A stretch of 64,000 bases of DNA, from NCBI RefSeq assembly GCF_014595955.1, contig NZ_JABVCF010000009.1, positions 232,168-296,167 of the forward strand, read 5' to 3'. This DNA comes from Pseudaminobacter soli (ex Zhang et al. 2022). GTDB taxonomy: Bacteria > Pseudomonadota > Alphaproteobacteria > Rhizobiales > Rhizobiaceae. Position numbers and translations under genes: made by a program. The notes below the pieces were generated by a model. That model searched no databases, was not told the origin of the DNA, and saw only the letters and a program-made list of their open reading frames with translations. Below, in pieces: positions 42,794 through 51,469 of this stretch (positions are counted from its first letter, which is position 1; each line of letters opens with the position of its first letter).

Positions 42794-43588
42794 ATGAGTC
42801 TGTCAGCAAGCATCGCGCCTCACCTGCCGTATCTGCGCCGGTTCTCGCGTGCCGTGTCCGGCTCGCAGCAGAGCGGCGATGCGCTGGTGGCGGCCATGCT
42901 CGAGGCGATCGTTGCAGATGTAAGCATCTTCCCCGAGGCCTCGTCGCCCCGCATCTCGCTCTACAAGCTGTTTGCCAAGCTGTTCACTTCGGTGGCCATC
43001 CGCGTCCCCGATGAACGTGCACCGACCGGTTGGGAGAGCCGTGCTGCGGCCAATCTCACGGCGATCTCGCCGCGGCCCCGCCAAGCGTTCCTGCTGGTCG
43101 CGGTTGAAGGCTTCAGCGACGAAGAGGCTGCCGAGGTACTCGACGTCGACACGCGGGAATTCCAGTCCCTGCTCTCCCAGGCCAGCGCAGAGATTTCCCG
43201 CCAGGTGGCGACCGACGTCATGATCATCGAAGACGAGCCGCTGATCGCAATGGATATCGAGCAGATGGTCGAAAGCCTCGGCCATCGCGTGGTCGGCACA
43301 GCGAGGACGCACACGGAGGCGACCGCGCTGTTCAATAGGACGCATCCCAAGATGATCCTTGCCGACATCCAACTCGCCGACGGCACCTCGGGGATTGATG
43401 CAGTGAATGAGATCCTCTCTACGGCTTCCGTGCCGGTCATCTTCATCACCGCATTTCCGGAACGGCTCCTTACCGGCCAGCGGCCCGAGCCGGCCTTTCT
43501 GGTAACCAAGCCCTTCAGCCCGGAAATGGTGAAGGCGCTCATCAGCCAGGCATTGTTCTTCGATCGGCAGGCCAAGGCGGCCGCCTGA
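42794..43588 (+). CDS. phyR: General stress response regulator PhyR (anti-anti-sigma)
   Basis: A 264-residue protein with the PhyR architecture: an N-terminal sigma-like domain (~1-130, ending ISPRPRQAFLLVAVEGFSDE and QSLLSQA) and a C-terminal receiver. The acidic pocket is IIEDEPLIAMD, the phosphoacceptor is Asp191 in MILADIQLADG, and the conserved Lys is in VTKPFSP. When phosphorylated, the sigma-like domain binds NepR and frees EcfG. It is divergent from nepR-ecfG. Confidence 0.94.
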   Translation: MSLSASIAPHLPYLRRFSRAVSGSQQSGDALVAAMLEAIVADVSIFPEASSPRISLYKLFAKLFTSVAIRVPDERAPTGWESRAAANLTAISPRPRQAFLLVAVEGFSDEEAAEVLDVDTREFQSLLSQASAEISRQVATDVMIIEDEPLIAMDIEQMVESLGHRVVGTARTHTEATALFNRTHPKMILADIQLADGTSGIDAVNEILSTASVPVIFITAFPERLLTGQRPEPAFLVTKPFSPEMVKALISQALFFDRQAKAAA

Positions 43589-43622
43589 TCCCCCGAGACA
43601 ACGCTGTCAAGTCGCTCCTCCC

Positions 43623-43648
43623 GGAACCAAGCCCGGGAGGTCGGCGTT
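43623..43648 (+). promoter_or_regulatory. EcfG-type promoter of the DUF1328 gene
   Basis: GGAAC (43623-43627), 17 bases, CGTT (43645-43648), 28 bases before the DUF1328 start codon. Confidence 0.75.
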
Positions 43649-43675
43649 CCCGTTTTGCAGTTTAGGAGGTTGACA

Positions 43676-43840
43676 ATGCTATACTGGGCACTGGTTTTTC
43701 TTGTTGTCGCCATTATTGCCGGCGCGCTTGGCTTTGGCGGCATTGCCGGGACTTCTGCGGGAATCGCACAGATTCTATTCTTTGTGTTCCTTGTATTCCT
43801 GGTGATTTCGCTTATTGCGGGCTTTATGCGGCGGGCGTGA
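43676..43840 (+). CDS. DUF1328 domain small membrane protein
   Basis: A 54-residue, two-helix membrane protein: [20 protein letters not shown] and a second hydrophobic segment ending [11 protein letters not shown]. This is the complete DUF1328 (YtjA-like) family length. AGGAGG precedes the ATG. It lies downstream of phyR with its own EcfG promoter, in line with the stress-induced behaviour of the family. Confidence 0.9.
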   Translation: MLYWALVFLVVAIIAGALGFGGIAGTSAGIAQILFFVFLVFLVISLIAGFMRRA

Positions 43841-44013
43841 GCTCACGCAAGGCTGGACACTGGTGACCGCATCCTTTTCGAACGGTTTCCAGCAGCCGCC
43901 GGGCCCGCTTTTTGGCGCGGTCCGGCGCAATCGCGTTTTGAGCCACTCGCGTCGGCGCGGGGACGGGAACTCAAATCGTAAAGTCGACGGCCGCTAACGC
44001 TGAGGTTCGGGCG

Positions 44014-45000
44014 ATGGGCGCCCAGATTAACGGAACTGAATTGGGTCGGGGAGGCAGCCTTCTCAAGGCGCTGGCCAATACCGGCATTTCCGTCGTCTAC
44101 TGCGATCTGGATTTTCGCGTAGTCTGGGCGGAAAATGTGCCGTCGATCTGGTCGACGGAGCCGGTCGAAGGTCGTTTCCTGCACGAATTTCTGGAGGAGG
44201 AAGCCTCCGACCAATTGATGTCCACCCGGAAGGAGGTCATCGCTTCCGGTGTGACGCAGAAAGTGGAAATCTGCATTCCGGCGGACGACGGCGCCAACTG
44301 GTTCGCCGTTTGGGTGGACTCCGATCGCGCTCCCTCCGGCGAGGTGGTGGGCATCATGGCGACCGCGGTCGACATCACCGACCAGAAGCGACGCGAGCAG
44401 ACGCTGCGCACGCTGCTGCGGGAGGTCGCCCATCGCTCCAAGAACCTGCTCGCGATCATCCAGAGCATCGCCACCCAGACCGGCCGCCACTCGGACAGCG
44501 TGGATGGTTTCCTGTCCCGGTTCAGGGGCCGGCTTCTGTCGCTTGCCTCCACCCAGGATCTGGTGACGTCGTCGAACTGGCGGGGCGCCGCCCTCCACGA
44601 TCTCGTCCTCGGGCAGGTGGCGCGATATACTGCCGATCCTTCGGCGAGCATCCGCATCGAGGGCGAAAGGCCCTACCTCAATCCGAACGCAGCGCTGCAT
44701 ATCGGGCTGGCGCTGCATGAGCTGGCAGTGAACTCCGTCAGCTACGGCGCCCTTGCGCGTCCGGACGGCTACGTGACCCTGACGGCGCATCGTGTGGAAG
44801 ACGGCCCCCCTGCCCTGTCGCTGGTCTGGACCGAGGCGATCAGCATCGCGGACCAGGCGATCGGCCAGAAGCGGTTCGGCAGCGTAGCGCTGGAGCGGGT
44901 CGTGCCGGCGGCGCTCAATGGCTCGTCGACCCTCGAGCTCGCCAGCGACCGCCTGACCTACTCGCTGATCGTGCCGCAGGGCAGCTTCGAACTGGAATAA
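44014..45000 (+). CDS. Sensor histidine kinase, HWE family, with PAS-like domain
   Basis: A 328-residue cytosolic kinase. Residues ~15-130 form a PAS-like sensor (WVDSDRAPSGEVVGIMATAV, then DITDQKRREQ). The phospho-acceptor is His140 in LREVAHRSKNLLAIIQSIA, and the ATP-binding N-box is LHELAVNSVSYGAL, as in HWE/HisKA_2 kinases. No transmembrane segment is seen. This class phosphorylates PhyR in related bacteria, so it is a candidate PhyK. Confidence 0.88.
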   Translation: MGAQINGTELGRGGSLLKALANTGISVVYCDLDFRVVWAENVPSIWSTEPVEGRFLHEFLEEEASDQLMSTRKEVIASGVTQKVEICIPADDGANWFAVWVDSDRAPSGEVVGIMATAVDITDQKRREQTLRTLLREVAHRSKNLLAIIQSIATQTGRHSDSVDGFLSRFRGRLLSLASTQDLVTSSNWRGAALHDLVLGQVARYTADPSASIRIEGERPYLNPNAALHIGLALHELAVNSVSYGALARPDGYVTLTAHRVEDGPPALSLVWTEAISIADQAIGQKRFGSVALERVVPAALNGSSTLELASDRLTYSLIVPQGSFELE

Positions 45001-45160
45001 TCAGAAATCGCAAAGTTGTCCTGCTCCGCCCGCTGGCCGGATGCAGAGTTCCTGGATTCTTCGAATCCGCCCAATAAGCTCACAATGCGGGAAGTTGCAA
45101 TTTAACTTTTGGGAACCATGAAATCCCAAAGACCGTTCCTTCGACGAAAGGAACTTGGTC

Positions 45161-45487
45161 ATGGAACACATCGCGGCTCTTCTTCTCATCGTCGGCTGCT
45201 CCGGAGACTTGAAGGACTGCAGCGAGATGCCCGCTCCCACTCCGATCTATGAAACCTTTGAAGAGTGCCAGGTCGAACTGCGCATCACCCTCGCCTCGAT
45301 GGCAGGGCAGCGTGACAAGGTGCTCGGCCAATGCGTCTATGTCGACCCCGCGATGGAAGAAGAGGATGCCGAACTGGTCTGGGACGTCCAGAAGGACGGC
45401 AAGCTGGTTGCTTCCATCGAGGCCGGCAACTCCGCGATCGCCACCAGTGTGGACCGTTCGCTGACGACAGGCAGCATCAATCGCTGA
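45161..45487 (+). CDS. Small hypothetical protein with conserved cysteines
   Basis: A 108-residue protein. A hydrophobic N-terminus (MEHIAALLLIVGC) is followed by SGDLKDCSEMPAPTP and two further Cys; the middle is acidic. The N-terminal GCSGDLKDC could be a lipid anchor or a disulfide pair. It is not assigned to a function. A GGAAC-like stretch before the ATG is the ribosome site. Small proteins of this pattern are frequent in rhizobia. Confidence 0.65.
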   Translation: MEHIAALLLIVGCSGDLKDCSEMPAPTPIYETFEECQVELRITLASMAGQRDKVLGQCVYVDPAMEEEDAELVWDVQKDGKLVASIEAGNSAIATSVDRSLTTGSINR

Positions 45488-45565
45488 TTGCAAAAGGCTT
45501 TGCGGAGCGGCTCTTTCTCCGTCATGCTGGCGCGACCATCGCGCATGGCTGAGGGAGGGACCGCA

Positions 45566-45769
45566 ATGAGGAAACTGTTTTTCACGTCAGCATTCGCTTC
45601 TGTCGTCGCTGGCTGTACGACCCCTCCGACTCCCTCAGCCGATCCTGCCGCCGCGCTCGCCGCCTCGCGGGTCAACGCCGCGGCCGCGACGAATGTCGGC
45701 GCGGGCAGCAGGCCGGGCTTCTGCACGTTCAAGGATCCGAGCGGCAAGCTTTTCGAGAAGAAGTGCTGA
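45566..45769 (+). CDS. Small putative lipoprotein
   Basis: A 67-residue protein with a lipobox: RKLFFTSAFASVVAGCTTPP, so Cys at about residue 18 would be acylated. The mature part is Ala/Pro-rich with two cysteines near the end (GFCTFKDPSGKLFEKKC). GGAGG precedes the ATG. Not recognised; membrane-anchored in the periplasm. Confidence 0.7.
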   Translation: MRKLFFTSAFASVVAGCTTPPTPSADPAAALAASRVNAAAATNVGAGSRPGFCTFKDPSGKLFEKKC

Positions 45770-45922
45770 ACTGACGAGACAGCACCGCAGCATTTGCAGG
45801 GTTCCGGCAGCACCGGGCCGGGAGCATCCGTTCCAGCCTGCCGGGGATGAATATTCGTAGAGCCGTCCTGCTTTTCCACTGGATCGTGACAGCCTGGACT
45901 CGCTCTGACACTATCCGCGCCC

Positions 45923-47203
45923 ATGGCGATCAGTGCAGGCCGGGAGGCTGCTTCCAAATCGATGTCAATCGGAATACGTCACGACGACCTTCGCCGGCGC
46001 AACCGCGCTATGGTGATCTCCGCCGTCCGCCGCGCCGGAGAGGCTTCCCGCACGGAGATCGCCGCCACGACCGAGTTGAGCCATTCGACCATATCGGCGA
46101 TCGCATCGGATCTCATCGCGGAAGGCATTCTGCTCGAGGCCAAGAGCTTGGAACCCATTCCTCTCAGGCGCGGACGGCCGCAGGTCGCGATCGGGCTCAA
46201 TCCCAAGGCGGCAACGGTTGTCGCCATCGCGCTCCGTTTCAACTTCCTGTCCGCTGCCCTCGTAGACTATTCCGGCCGGTCCCTCGCCAAGGAGTGCAAG
46301 AAGCTCCCGACTTACGAACTCTCGGAAGCCGAACTGGTCGGCGAATGCATTGCGATCGTCCGCCGTCAGCTAGCAAAACCCTCCGCTGCCGGCCGGTGCG
46401 TGGCAAGGATCGTGCTGGCGGTGCAGGGGACCGCCGATGCGGCGCGGCGCACGATGCTCTGGTCGCCGATCACCAGGCATGAAGGCATCCCCTTCGGAGA
46501 GCACCTGGAGGCGGCCTTCGACGTCCCAGTGACCGTCGAAAACGACTGCAACATGATCGCCGCCGCGCTGCGCTGGCGCGATGGAGTGCGCTACTGCGAC
46601 GACTTCATCGCCATCCTGCTTTCGCATGGCATCGGCATGGGCATGGTCCTCAAGGGCGAGATCTTCACCGGCACGCAATCGTCAGGCGGCGAATTCGGCC
46701 ATATGATCCATCGCCCCGGCGGCGCCTTGTGCCGTTGCGGCCGCCGGGGCTGCGTCGAGGCCTATGCCGGCAACTACGCGATCTGGCGCAGCGCCCGCGG
46801 AGCCGGCGACGACGAGCCACCAGTTGCGAATCCCGGCCCGGTCGACATGGCCGCGCTCGCCGCTGCCGCGCGGGATTGCGACGGGCCGGAACGCGAGGCT
46901 TACAGAAGGGCCGGCGAAGCTTTGGGTTACGGGCTCGGCAGCCTTTTTGCGCTGATCGATCCGGCTCCTGTCGCGATGGTCGGCATCGGCGCGGCCGCGT
47001 TCGACCTTATCGAGCCTTCGCTGCGCGATGCGATTGCCAAGACCTCCGGAGGACTCCACTCCAAGGCGATCTCCTTCGCCACCGAGACGGACGAGGTGCC
47101 GCTGATCATGCAGGGCTGCGCGATGCAGGCGCTGACCCACATGGACGAGGAAGTCTTCGCCAGTTCGAGCCCGGCTGCAATCCGCGGCCGGCATGTGGCC
47201 TGA
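45923..47203 (+). CDS. ROK family transcriptional regulator
   Basis: A 426-residue regulator. The N-terminal winged helix (~25-80) includes RTEIAATTELSHSTISAIAS, and the ROK kinase-like domain has the zinc motif CRCGRRGCVEAYAG (C-x-C-G-x2-G-C-x-E). An ATG at 45962 would give a protein 13 residues shorter. It is convergent with the ugp genes. ROK regulators respond to sugars or N-acetylamino sugars; here it may control the ugp-type importer, but Pho boxes suggest another control as well. Confidence 0.88.
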   Translation: MAISAGREAASKSMSIGIRHDDLRRRNRAMVISAVRRAGEASRTEIAATTELSHSTISAIASDLIAEGILLEAKSLEPIPLRRGRPQVAIGLNPKAATVVAIALRFNFLSAALVDYSGRSLAKECKKLPTYELSEAELVGECIAIVRRQLAKPSAAGRCVARIVLAVQGTADAARRTMLWSPITRHEGIPFGEHLEAAFDVPVTVENDCNMIAAALRWRDGVRYCDDFIAILLSHGIGMGMVLKGEIFTGTQSSGGEFGHMIHRPGGALCRCGRRGCVEAYAGNYAIWRSARGAGDDEPPVANPGPVDMAALAAAARDCDGPEREAYRRAGEALGYGLGSLFALIDPAPVAMVGIGAAAFDLIEPSLRDAIAKTSGGLHSKAISFATETDEVPLIMQGCAMQALTHMDEEVFASSSPAAIRGRHVA

Positions 47204-47295
47204 ACTCGTTGCGGTCCAGCGCCTGTGGGCGGATTGATACAGAGGCGTTCATCTGCTGGACCGGCACTCGACGCGCCGTCCTCTGCACTGGCTTT

Positions 47296-48432
47296 TCAGG
47301 CGACTTTCGGTATCAGGGCGTCGATTGCTTCGGCTTTTCGGCCAGGGATTGGCGCGTCCCGAACCCGTTCATTGAACCGACGGCCGCTGTCTGCGTCGAA
47401 AAGATGGATGTCGGTCGCATCGACCGCAAAGCAAAGCGGTTCGCCCGGCGTAAACGTCCGCGCGCCCGCGACATGGGCGATCAGCGCCGTGCCTGCGAAG
47501 GTGCCATGCACCAGCTTCGCGGAGCCCAGTTCCTCGGAAAAGTCGAACTTGCCGGAGATGCAGCCCGGCTCCAGCCGCACCGCCTGGGCACGGAATCCGG
47601 CGGTGACCGGGCCGTAGCCGACATCCGGCCACTGGGCGCAGTCGTAGGCGATCTGCTGGCCGTCCGAAAGTACCAGTACGCCCTTGTCCGGATCGGCCGT
47701 CACGTCGATCAGGTTCATGCCCGGCGTGCCGATAAAGCCGGCCACGTAAGTGGTCTGCGGCTTCTGGTAGACCTCGGCCGGCGTGCCGACCTGCTCGACA
47801 ACACCCTTGTTCATGACGACGATGCGGTCGGCGAGCGTCATCGCCTCGACCTGGTCGTGGGTGACGAACAGCGTAGTGGTGGAGAGACGCTGGTGCAGCT
47901 TGCGAATCTCCACTCGCATGGCGACACGCAGCCGCGCGTCGAGGTTCGACAGCGGCTCATCGTAGAGGAAGACTTTCGGCGCGCGGATCATCGCACGACC
48001 CATCGCGACACGCTGGCGCTGACCACCGGAAAGCTGCGCCGGACGCCGCTCCAGAAACTCTTCCAGCCCGAGCGCCTTCGCCACTTCCTGCACGCGCTTG
48101 TCTCGCTCCGCACGTGGAATGCCGGCGATTTTCAGCGAATAGCCGATGTTCTTCGCGACCGTCATGTGCGGGTAGAGCGCGTAGTTCTGGAACACCATCG
48201 CGCAGCCGCGCTCGCGCGGCTCCAGCCTGTTGACGACACGACCGCCGATCTCGATCTCGCCGGTGGTTATCGCCTCCAGCCCGGCGACCATGCGCAGCAG
48301 CGTGGACTTGCCGCAGCCTGACGGGCCGAGGATGACGATGAACTCGCCCGTGGCGATATCGAGGTCCACACCATGCACGACCTCGTTCTTGCCGTAGGAC
48401 TTGCGGACATTGCGAAGGGTGATTTCGGACAT
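47296..48432 (-). CDS. ugpC: ABC transporter ATP-binding protein UgpC
   Basis: A 378-residue CUT1-family ATPase, of full length. Walker A is [13 protein letters not shown], signature [17 protein letters not shown], Walker [15 protein letters not shown], and the C-terminal regulatory TOBE-like domain is present. It energises the sn-glycerol-3-phosphate importer. It is the only intact gene of the ugpBAEC set in this window; the permeases upstream are frameshifted. Confidence 0.88.
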   Translation of the reverse strand: MSEITLRNVRKSYGKNEVVHGVDLDIATGEFIVILGPSGCGKSTLLRMVAGLEAITTGEIEIGGRVVNRLEPRERGCAMVFQNYALYPHMTVAKNIGYSLKIAGIPRAERDKRVQEVAKALGLEEFLERRPAQLSGGQRQRVAMGRAMIRAPKVFLYDEPLSNLDARLRVAMRVEIRKLHQRLSTTTLFVTHDQVEAMTLADRIVVMNKGVVEQVGTPAEVYQKPQTTYVAGFIGTPGMNLIDVTADPDKGVLVLSDGQQIAYDCAQWPDVGYGPVTAGFRAQAVRLEPGCISGKFDFSEELGSAKLVHGTFAGTALIAHVAGARTFTPGEPLCFAVDATDIHLFDADSGRRFNERVRDAPIPGRKAEAIDALIPKVA

Positions 48433-48441
48433 GGGAAGCCC

Positions 48442-49337
48442 CTACTTGTCGGTCGAGATGAGGCCGCGCACGAACCAGCGTTGCAGCAGGAGGGTGACGA
48501 GGACGGGCGGCGCCAGCACGATCAGGTTGGCCGCCATCGCCGTGTTCCAGATCGGTGGCGAGCCGAACAGCGGTCCCGGCACCACCTTCTGCAACTGCAT
48601 GGTGGCGGTTGCGTAATTGGCGTGATCGGTGACGATCAGCAGCGGCCACAGATACTGGTTCCACGACCAGACGAACATGATGGTGGCGAGCGCCGCCATA
48701 TTGGTCTTGGAGAGCGGCAGCAGCACTTCGAGAAAGAAGCGGATCGGCCCGGCACCGTCCATCTTGGCTGCCTCTGCGAGTTCGTCCGGCACCGTCAGGA
48801 AGAACTGGCGGTAGAGAATGTGCCGGTCGCAGTCGCCACCAGCGGCAGGATCAACCCCGAATAGGAGTTGAGCAGGTTCCATTCTGGCAGGCTGACGCTG
48901 AGACCGACGGTGTTCAGGATCGACTCGAACGGCCCCAGCGCATTGGCGGCGACCGCATAGGTCGGCACGATGCGCACTTCCAGCGGCAGCATCAGGGTGA
49001 TGAAGATCAGCCAGAACATCAGCATCCGCAGGCGGTAGCTGAAATAGACGATGGAGAAAGCCGAGAGTGCGGCGATCGCAATCTTGCCGGCTGTCACCCC
49101 GCCCGCGACGATGAAGGAGTTGATCATCACGCGGCCGAAATTGCCCTGGTTCCAGGCGAGGGTCAGGTTTTCGATCAGGTGCGAGCCGGGCCAGAGCGGC
49201 ATCGGCACCTGATTGACGGTATGGAGATCGTGGCTGGCGGCCACGAAGACGACCCAAAGCGGCATCAGCAGCGCGATGAGGCTGAGGACGAGGATCGCCT
49301 GGGTGATGAAATCGAGAACGGGCGTGCGTTCGATCAT
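48442..49337 (-). pseudogene. ugpE: ugpE permease, frameshifted
   Basis: The start (MIERTPVLDFITQAILVLSL) and end (LLQRWFVRGLISTDK) both match UgpE, but they lie in different frames. At about 48814-48818 one base appears to be lost; adding a base would give ...LPLVATATGTFLYRQFF, as in UgpE, joining the halves. As it stands, the protein ends at 48795 after ~180 residues. A one-base sequencing error is the alternative. Confidence 0.85.
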
Positions 49338-49351
49338 GGCGTCTGTCTCCG

Positions 49352-50235
49352 TCAGCTGTAATGAACGCGCCGCTCGATGTAGCGGAACTGCACGAAGGTG
49401 AGCGCTACGATCAGCACCATCAGCACGATCGACTGGGCGGCGGCGAGCGAGTAGTCCTTGCCCATGAAGCCGTCGGTGTAGATCTTGTAGACCATCAGGT
49501 CGGTCGCACGGGCTGGCCCGCCGCCGGTGGTGATGTCGACGATGCCGAACGAGTTGACGAAACTGTCGGTGATGTTGATCACGATAGGAAGAACAGCGTC
49601 GGCGTGATCAGCGGCAGTTGCAGATCCCACATGCGGCGCAAAACGCCGGCCCCGTCCATCGCGCCCGCCTCGCTCATTGTGCGCGGGATCGACTGAAGGG
49701 CGGCAAGGAAGAAGATGAAGTTGTAGCCGACGAGGCTCCACGCCTGCGCGAAAATGATCAGCAGCAGCGCGTCGAAGCCGTCGAGAGCCGGATTCCACAA
49801 GCCGGGATAAAGCTTGTTGATCGCGGAGACGAAGCCCGCATCCGGCGAGAAGATGAAGCGGAAGGCAAGTCCGACCGCGGGTGCGGCCAGCGCATAGGGC
49901 AAGAAGAAGGTGAACTTGTAGGCCTGGTAGCCGGGAAGCTGCCGGTCGACGAACAGCGCCAGCAGCATAGCGATCGCCAGCGACAGCACGGTCGACGCGA
50001 CGGCGAAAAGCAGCGAGACGCGCACCGAGTTCCAGTATTTCGGATCGTTGAAGACGTTTTCGAAATTGTAGAGGCCGACCCAGTCATTGCCGCCGCCGAA
50101 GGGGCGTTCCAGCGTGAAGGCCCAGTAGAGGGCTTCGCCGGTCGGCCAGTAGAAGAAGACGAACACTAGCAGTATCTGCGGCAGGATCAGCGCAGCCGCC
50201 AGCCATGTGTTCGAGAAGGTGACGCGCTTTTCCAA
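49352..50235 (-). pseudogene. ugpA: ugpA permease, frameshifted
   Basis: Residues 1-218 (start MEKRVTFSNTWLAAALILPQ; EAA loop QSIPRTMSEAGAMDGAG) read to a premature stop at 49579 just after ITPTLFFL. The C-terminal half (IVINITDSFVNSFG to VQFRYIERRVHYS) continues in another frame. A one-base loss at about 49583-49588 accounts for this. It lies 14 bases upstream of ugpE. Confidence 0.85.
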
Positions 50236-50308
50236 GACCCTCGCTCCTGTCCACGATAGCGAGAGAGACGCCGCGAACGGCGTCTCCCCGTTTCAGTTCA
50301 GGACGCGA

Positions 50309-50858
50309 TCACGGCAGGTCGGCGCCGCGATAGGTCTGCTCGTACCGGCGCAGAACCTGATTGGAGCGGTCAGCGGCATCGTTGAGCGCGGTCTGCAGGT
50401 CCTTCTGGCCGGTGAAGGCAGCTTCCATCTCGGCGCGGAGTTCGGCGCGGATGGTGGTGAAGTTGCCAAGACGGATGCCGCGCGACAGCGGGGTCACGTC
50501 CGAAGCCGTCAGCGACTCGATCGCAACCTCACGACCCTCGTACTTGTCCTGCTCGTAGAAGCCTTCAGCCTTGAGCAGTTCGAAGCCGGCCTTGGTCGCC
50601 GGGATGTAACCGGTGTTTTCGACGATGAACTTCTCGCCCGTGTCCGGAGCGGTGACGTAGGCCATGAACGCGGCAGCCGCTTCGTATTCCTCCTTCGACT
50701 TGCCTTCCATGGTCCACAGCGAAGCGCCGCCGACGATGGAATTGGTGCGCTTGCCTTCCTCGATAACCGGCATCGCCACATCCCAGCTGAGGCCTTCGGC
50801 CTGGGTCTGCTTGATCACGCCGTGGTTTGCGATCACAAGACCGCTTTCGTCGACCATA
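50309..50858 (-). pseudogene. ugpB: ugpB binding protein, 5'-truncated
   Basis: About 180 codons of the C-terminal part of UgpB are intact: GLVIANHGVIKQTQAEG, TNSIVGGASLWTMEGK, GYIPATKAGFELLKAEGFYE, GIRLGNFTTIRAELRAEMEA and a C-terminal NQVLRRYEQTY. The signal peptide and N-terminal half are missing; the sequence breaks at the CATATG at ~50857. The reading frame continues upstream into inverted DNA, giving a non-UgpB N-terminus. Confidence 0.82.
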
Positions 50859-50958
50859 TGCAGAGCTTCAAGGATTGGATGGACACCGGCTACGCGCGCA
50901 TCCAGACCAACCAGGTCGGCAAGAACCTGATCCAGGCGTTCGCCGACGGCTCCTGTGC
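50859..50958 (+). pseudogene. Inverted fragment of ugpB
   Basis: On the plus strand this ~100-base piece reads SFKDWMDTGYARIQTNQVGK then NLIQAFADGSCAA. That matches the part of UgpB that should precede SGLVIANHG, on the opposite strand. It is thus a piece of ugpB inverted in place, between the truncated DUF995-like gene and the rest of ugpB. Confidence 0.65.
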
Positions 50959-51258
50959 GGCGACCACCACCTCGCCCCGAACCTCGCCCCAGCGCGTGCA
51001 AATCTCGTTGCCGCGCAACGACCAGCGCCCGAAATCACGCTGCCGCTGCGGCCTGTCGACCGTCATCTCGGCGACACCATTGGGCAACTGCACCAGATAA
51101 CCATGCCTCCAGCCGGCCTCTTCCCACCAGGCGATCTGCTTGCCGACCAGTTCGTCGGCGATCTCCCTGTTGTCGAGATTCTTGAGATCGGCGGCAGAAG
51201 CGGCCGAAACAAGGGATACCAGAAACGCGGCACCGGAAAGCAGCGAGCGGAAGAACAT
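50890..51258 (-). CDS. DUF995-like exported protein, 3'-truncated
   Basis: The open frame has 122 residues. The signal peptide FFRSLLSGAAFLVSLVSAAS is followed by DUF995-like LVGKQIAWWEEAGWRHGYL and RWSLRGNEICTRWGEVR. After about residue 98 (plus-strand 50959) the sequence runs into the inverted ugpB DNA, so the last ~22 residues are foreign. GGAGAATGCGGG precedes the ATG. It is probably non-functional or altered. Confidence 0.65.
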   Translation of the reverse strand: MFFRSLLSGAAFLVSLVSAASAADLKNLDNREIADELVGKQIAWWEEAGWRHGYLVQLPNGVAEMTVDRPQRQRDFGRWSLRGNEICTRWGEVRGEVVVAAQEPSANAWIRFLPTWLVWMRA

Positions 51259-51286
51259 CCCGCATTCTCCAGAAACCAGAATTGCA

Positions 51287-51314
51287 GATGACGGTTTGAT
51301 GACGATCAGATGAC
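51287..51314 (-). promoter_or_regulatory. Pho box array, leftward
   Basis: Three GATGAC repeats exactly 11 bases apart (51287, 51298, 51309); on the minus strand they read TGTCAT-N5-CGTCAT-N5-CGTCAT. This matches PhoB sites. It lies ~30 bases before the DUF995-like gene and the ugp remnants. Confidence 0.7.
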
Positions 51315-51375
51315 ATTTGCCGGCTGCTGTCGAGCCTTCGCCGCATCGAATGGTGCGGGCGCTTTCCACCGGCGA

Positions 51376-51392
51376 TGTCAGATGCCCGTCAT
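51376..51392 (+). promoter_or_regulatory. Pho box, rightward
   Basis: TGTCAG-N5-CGTCAT with the 11-base period, ~78 bases before the isomerase gene at 51470. Confidence 0.5.
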
Positions 51393-51469
51393 GGAATGTG
51401 GTGATGCTCTCGCCGGACGGACCGGGCGAGGTGCCCGCCGCCGCAACAATCACACTGAGGAATGGAACT

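Noticed and set aside
43930..44013. EcfG promoter for the HWE kinase gene
   Set aside because: GGAAC is present but the -10 position reads ACGG/CGGC rather than CGTT.
46729..48321. A 530-codon plus-strand frame over the ROK gene end and ugpC
   Set aside because: It runs out of frame through the ROK gene and antisense to a clear ABC ATPase.
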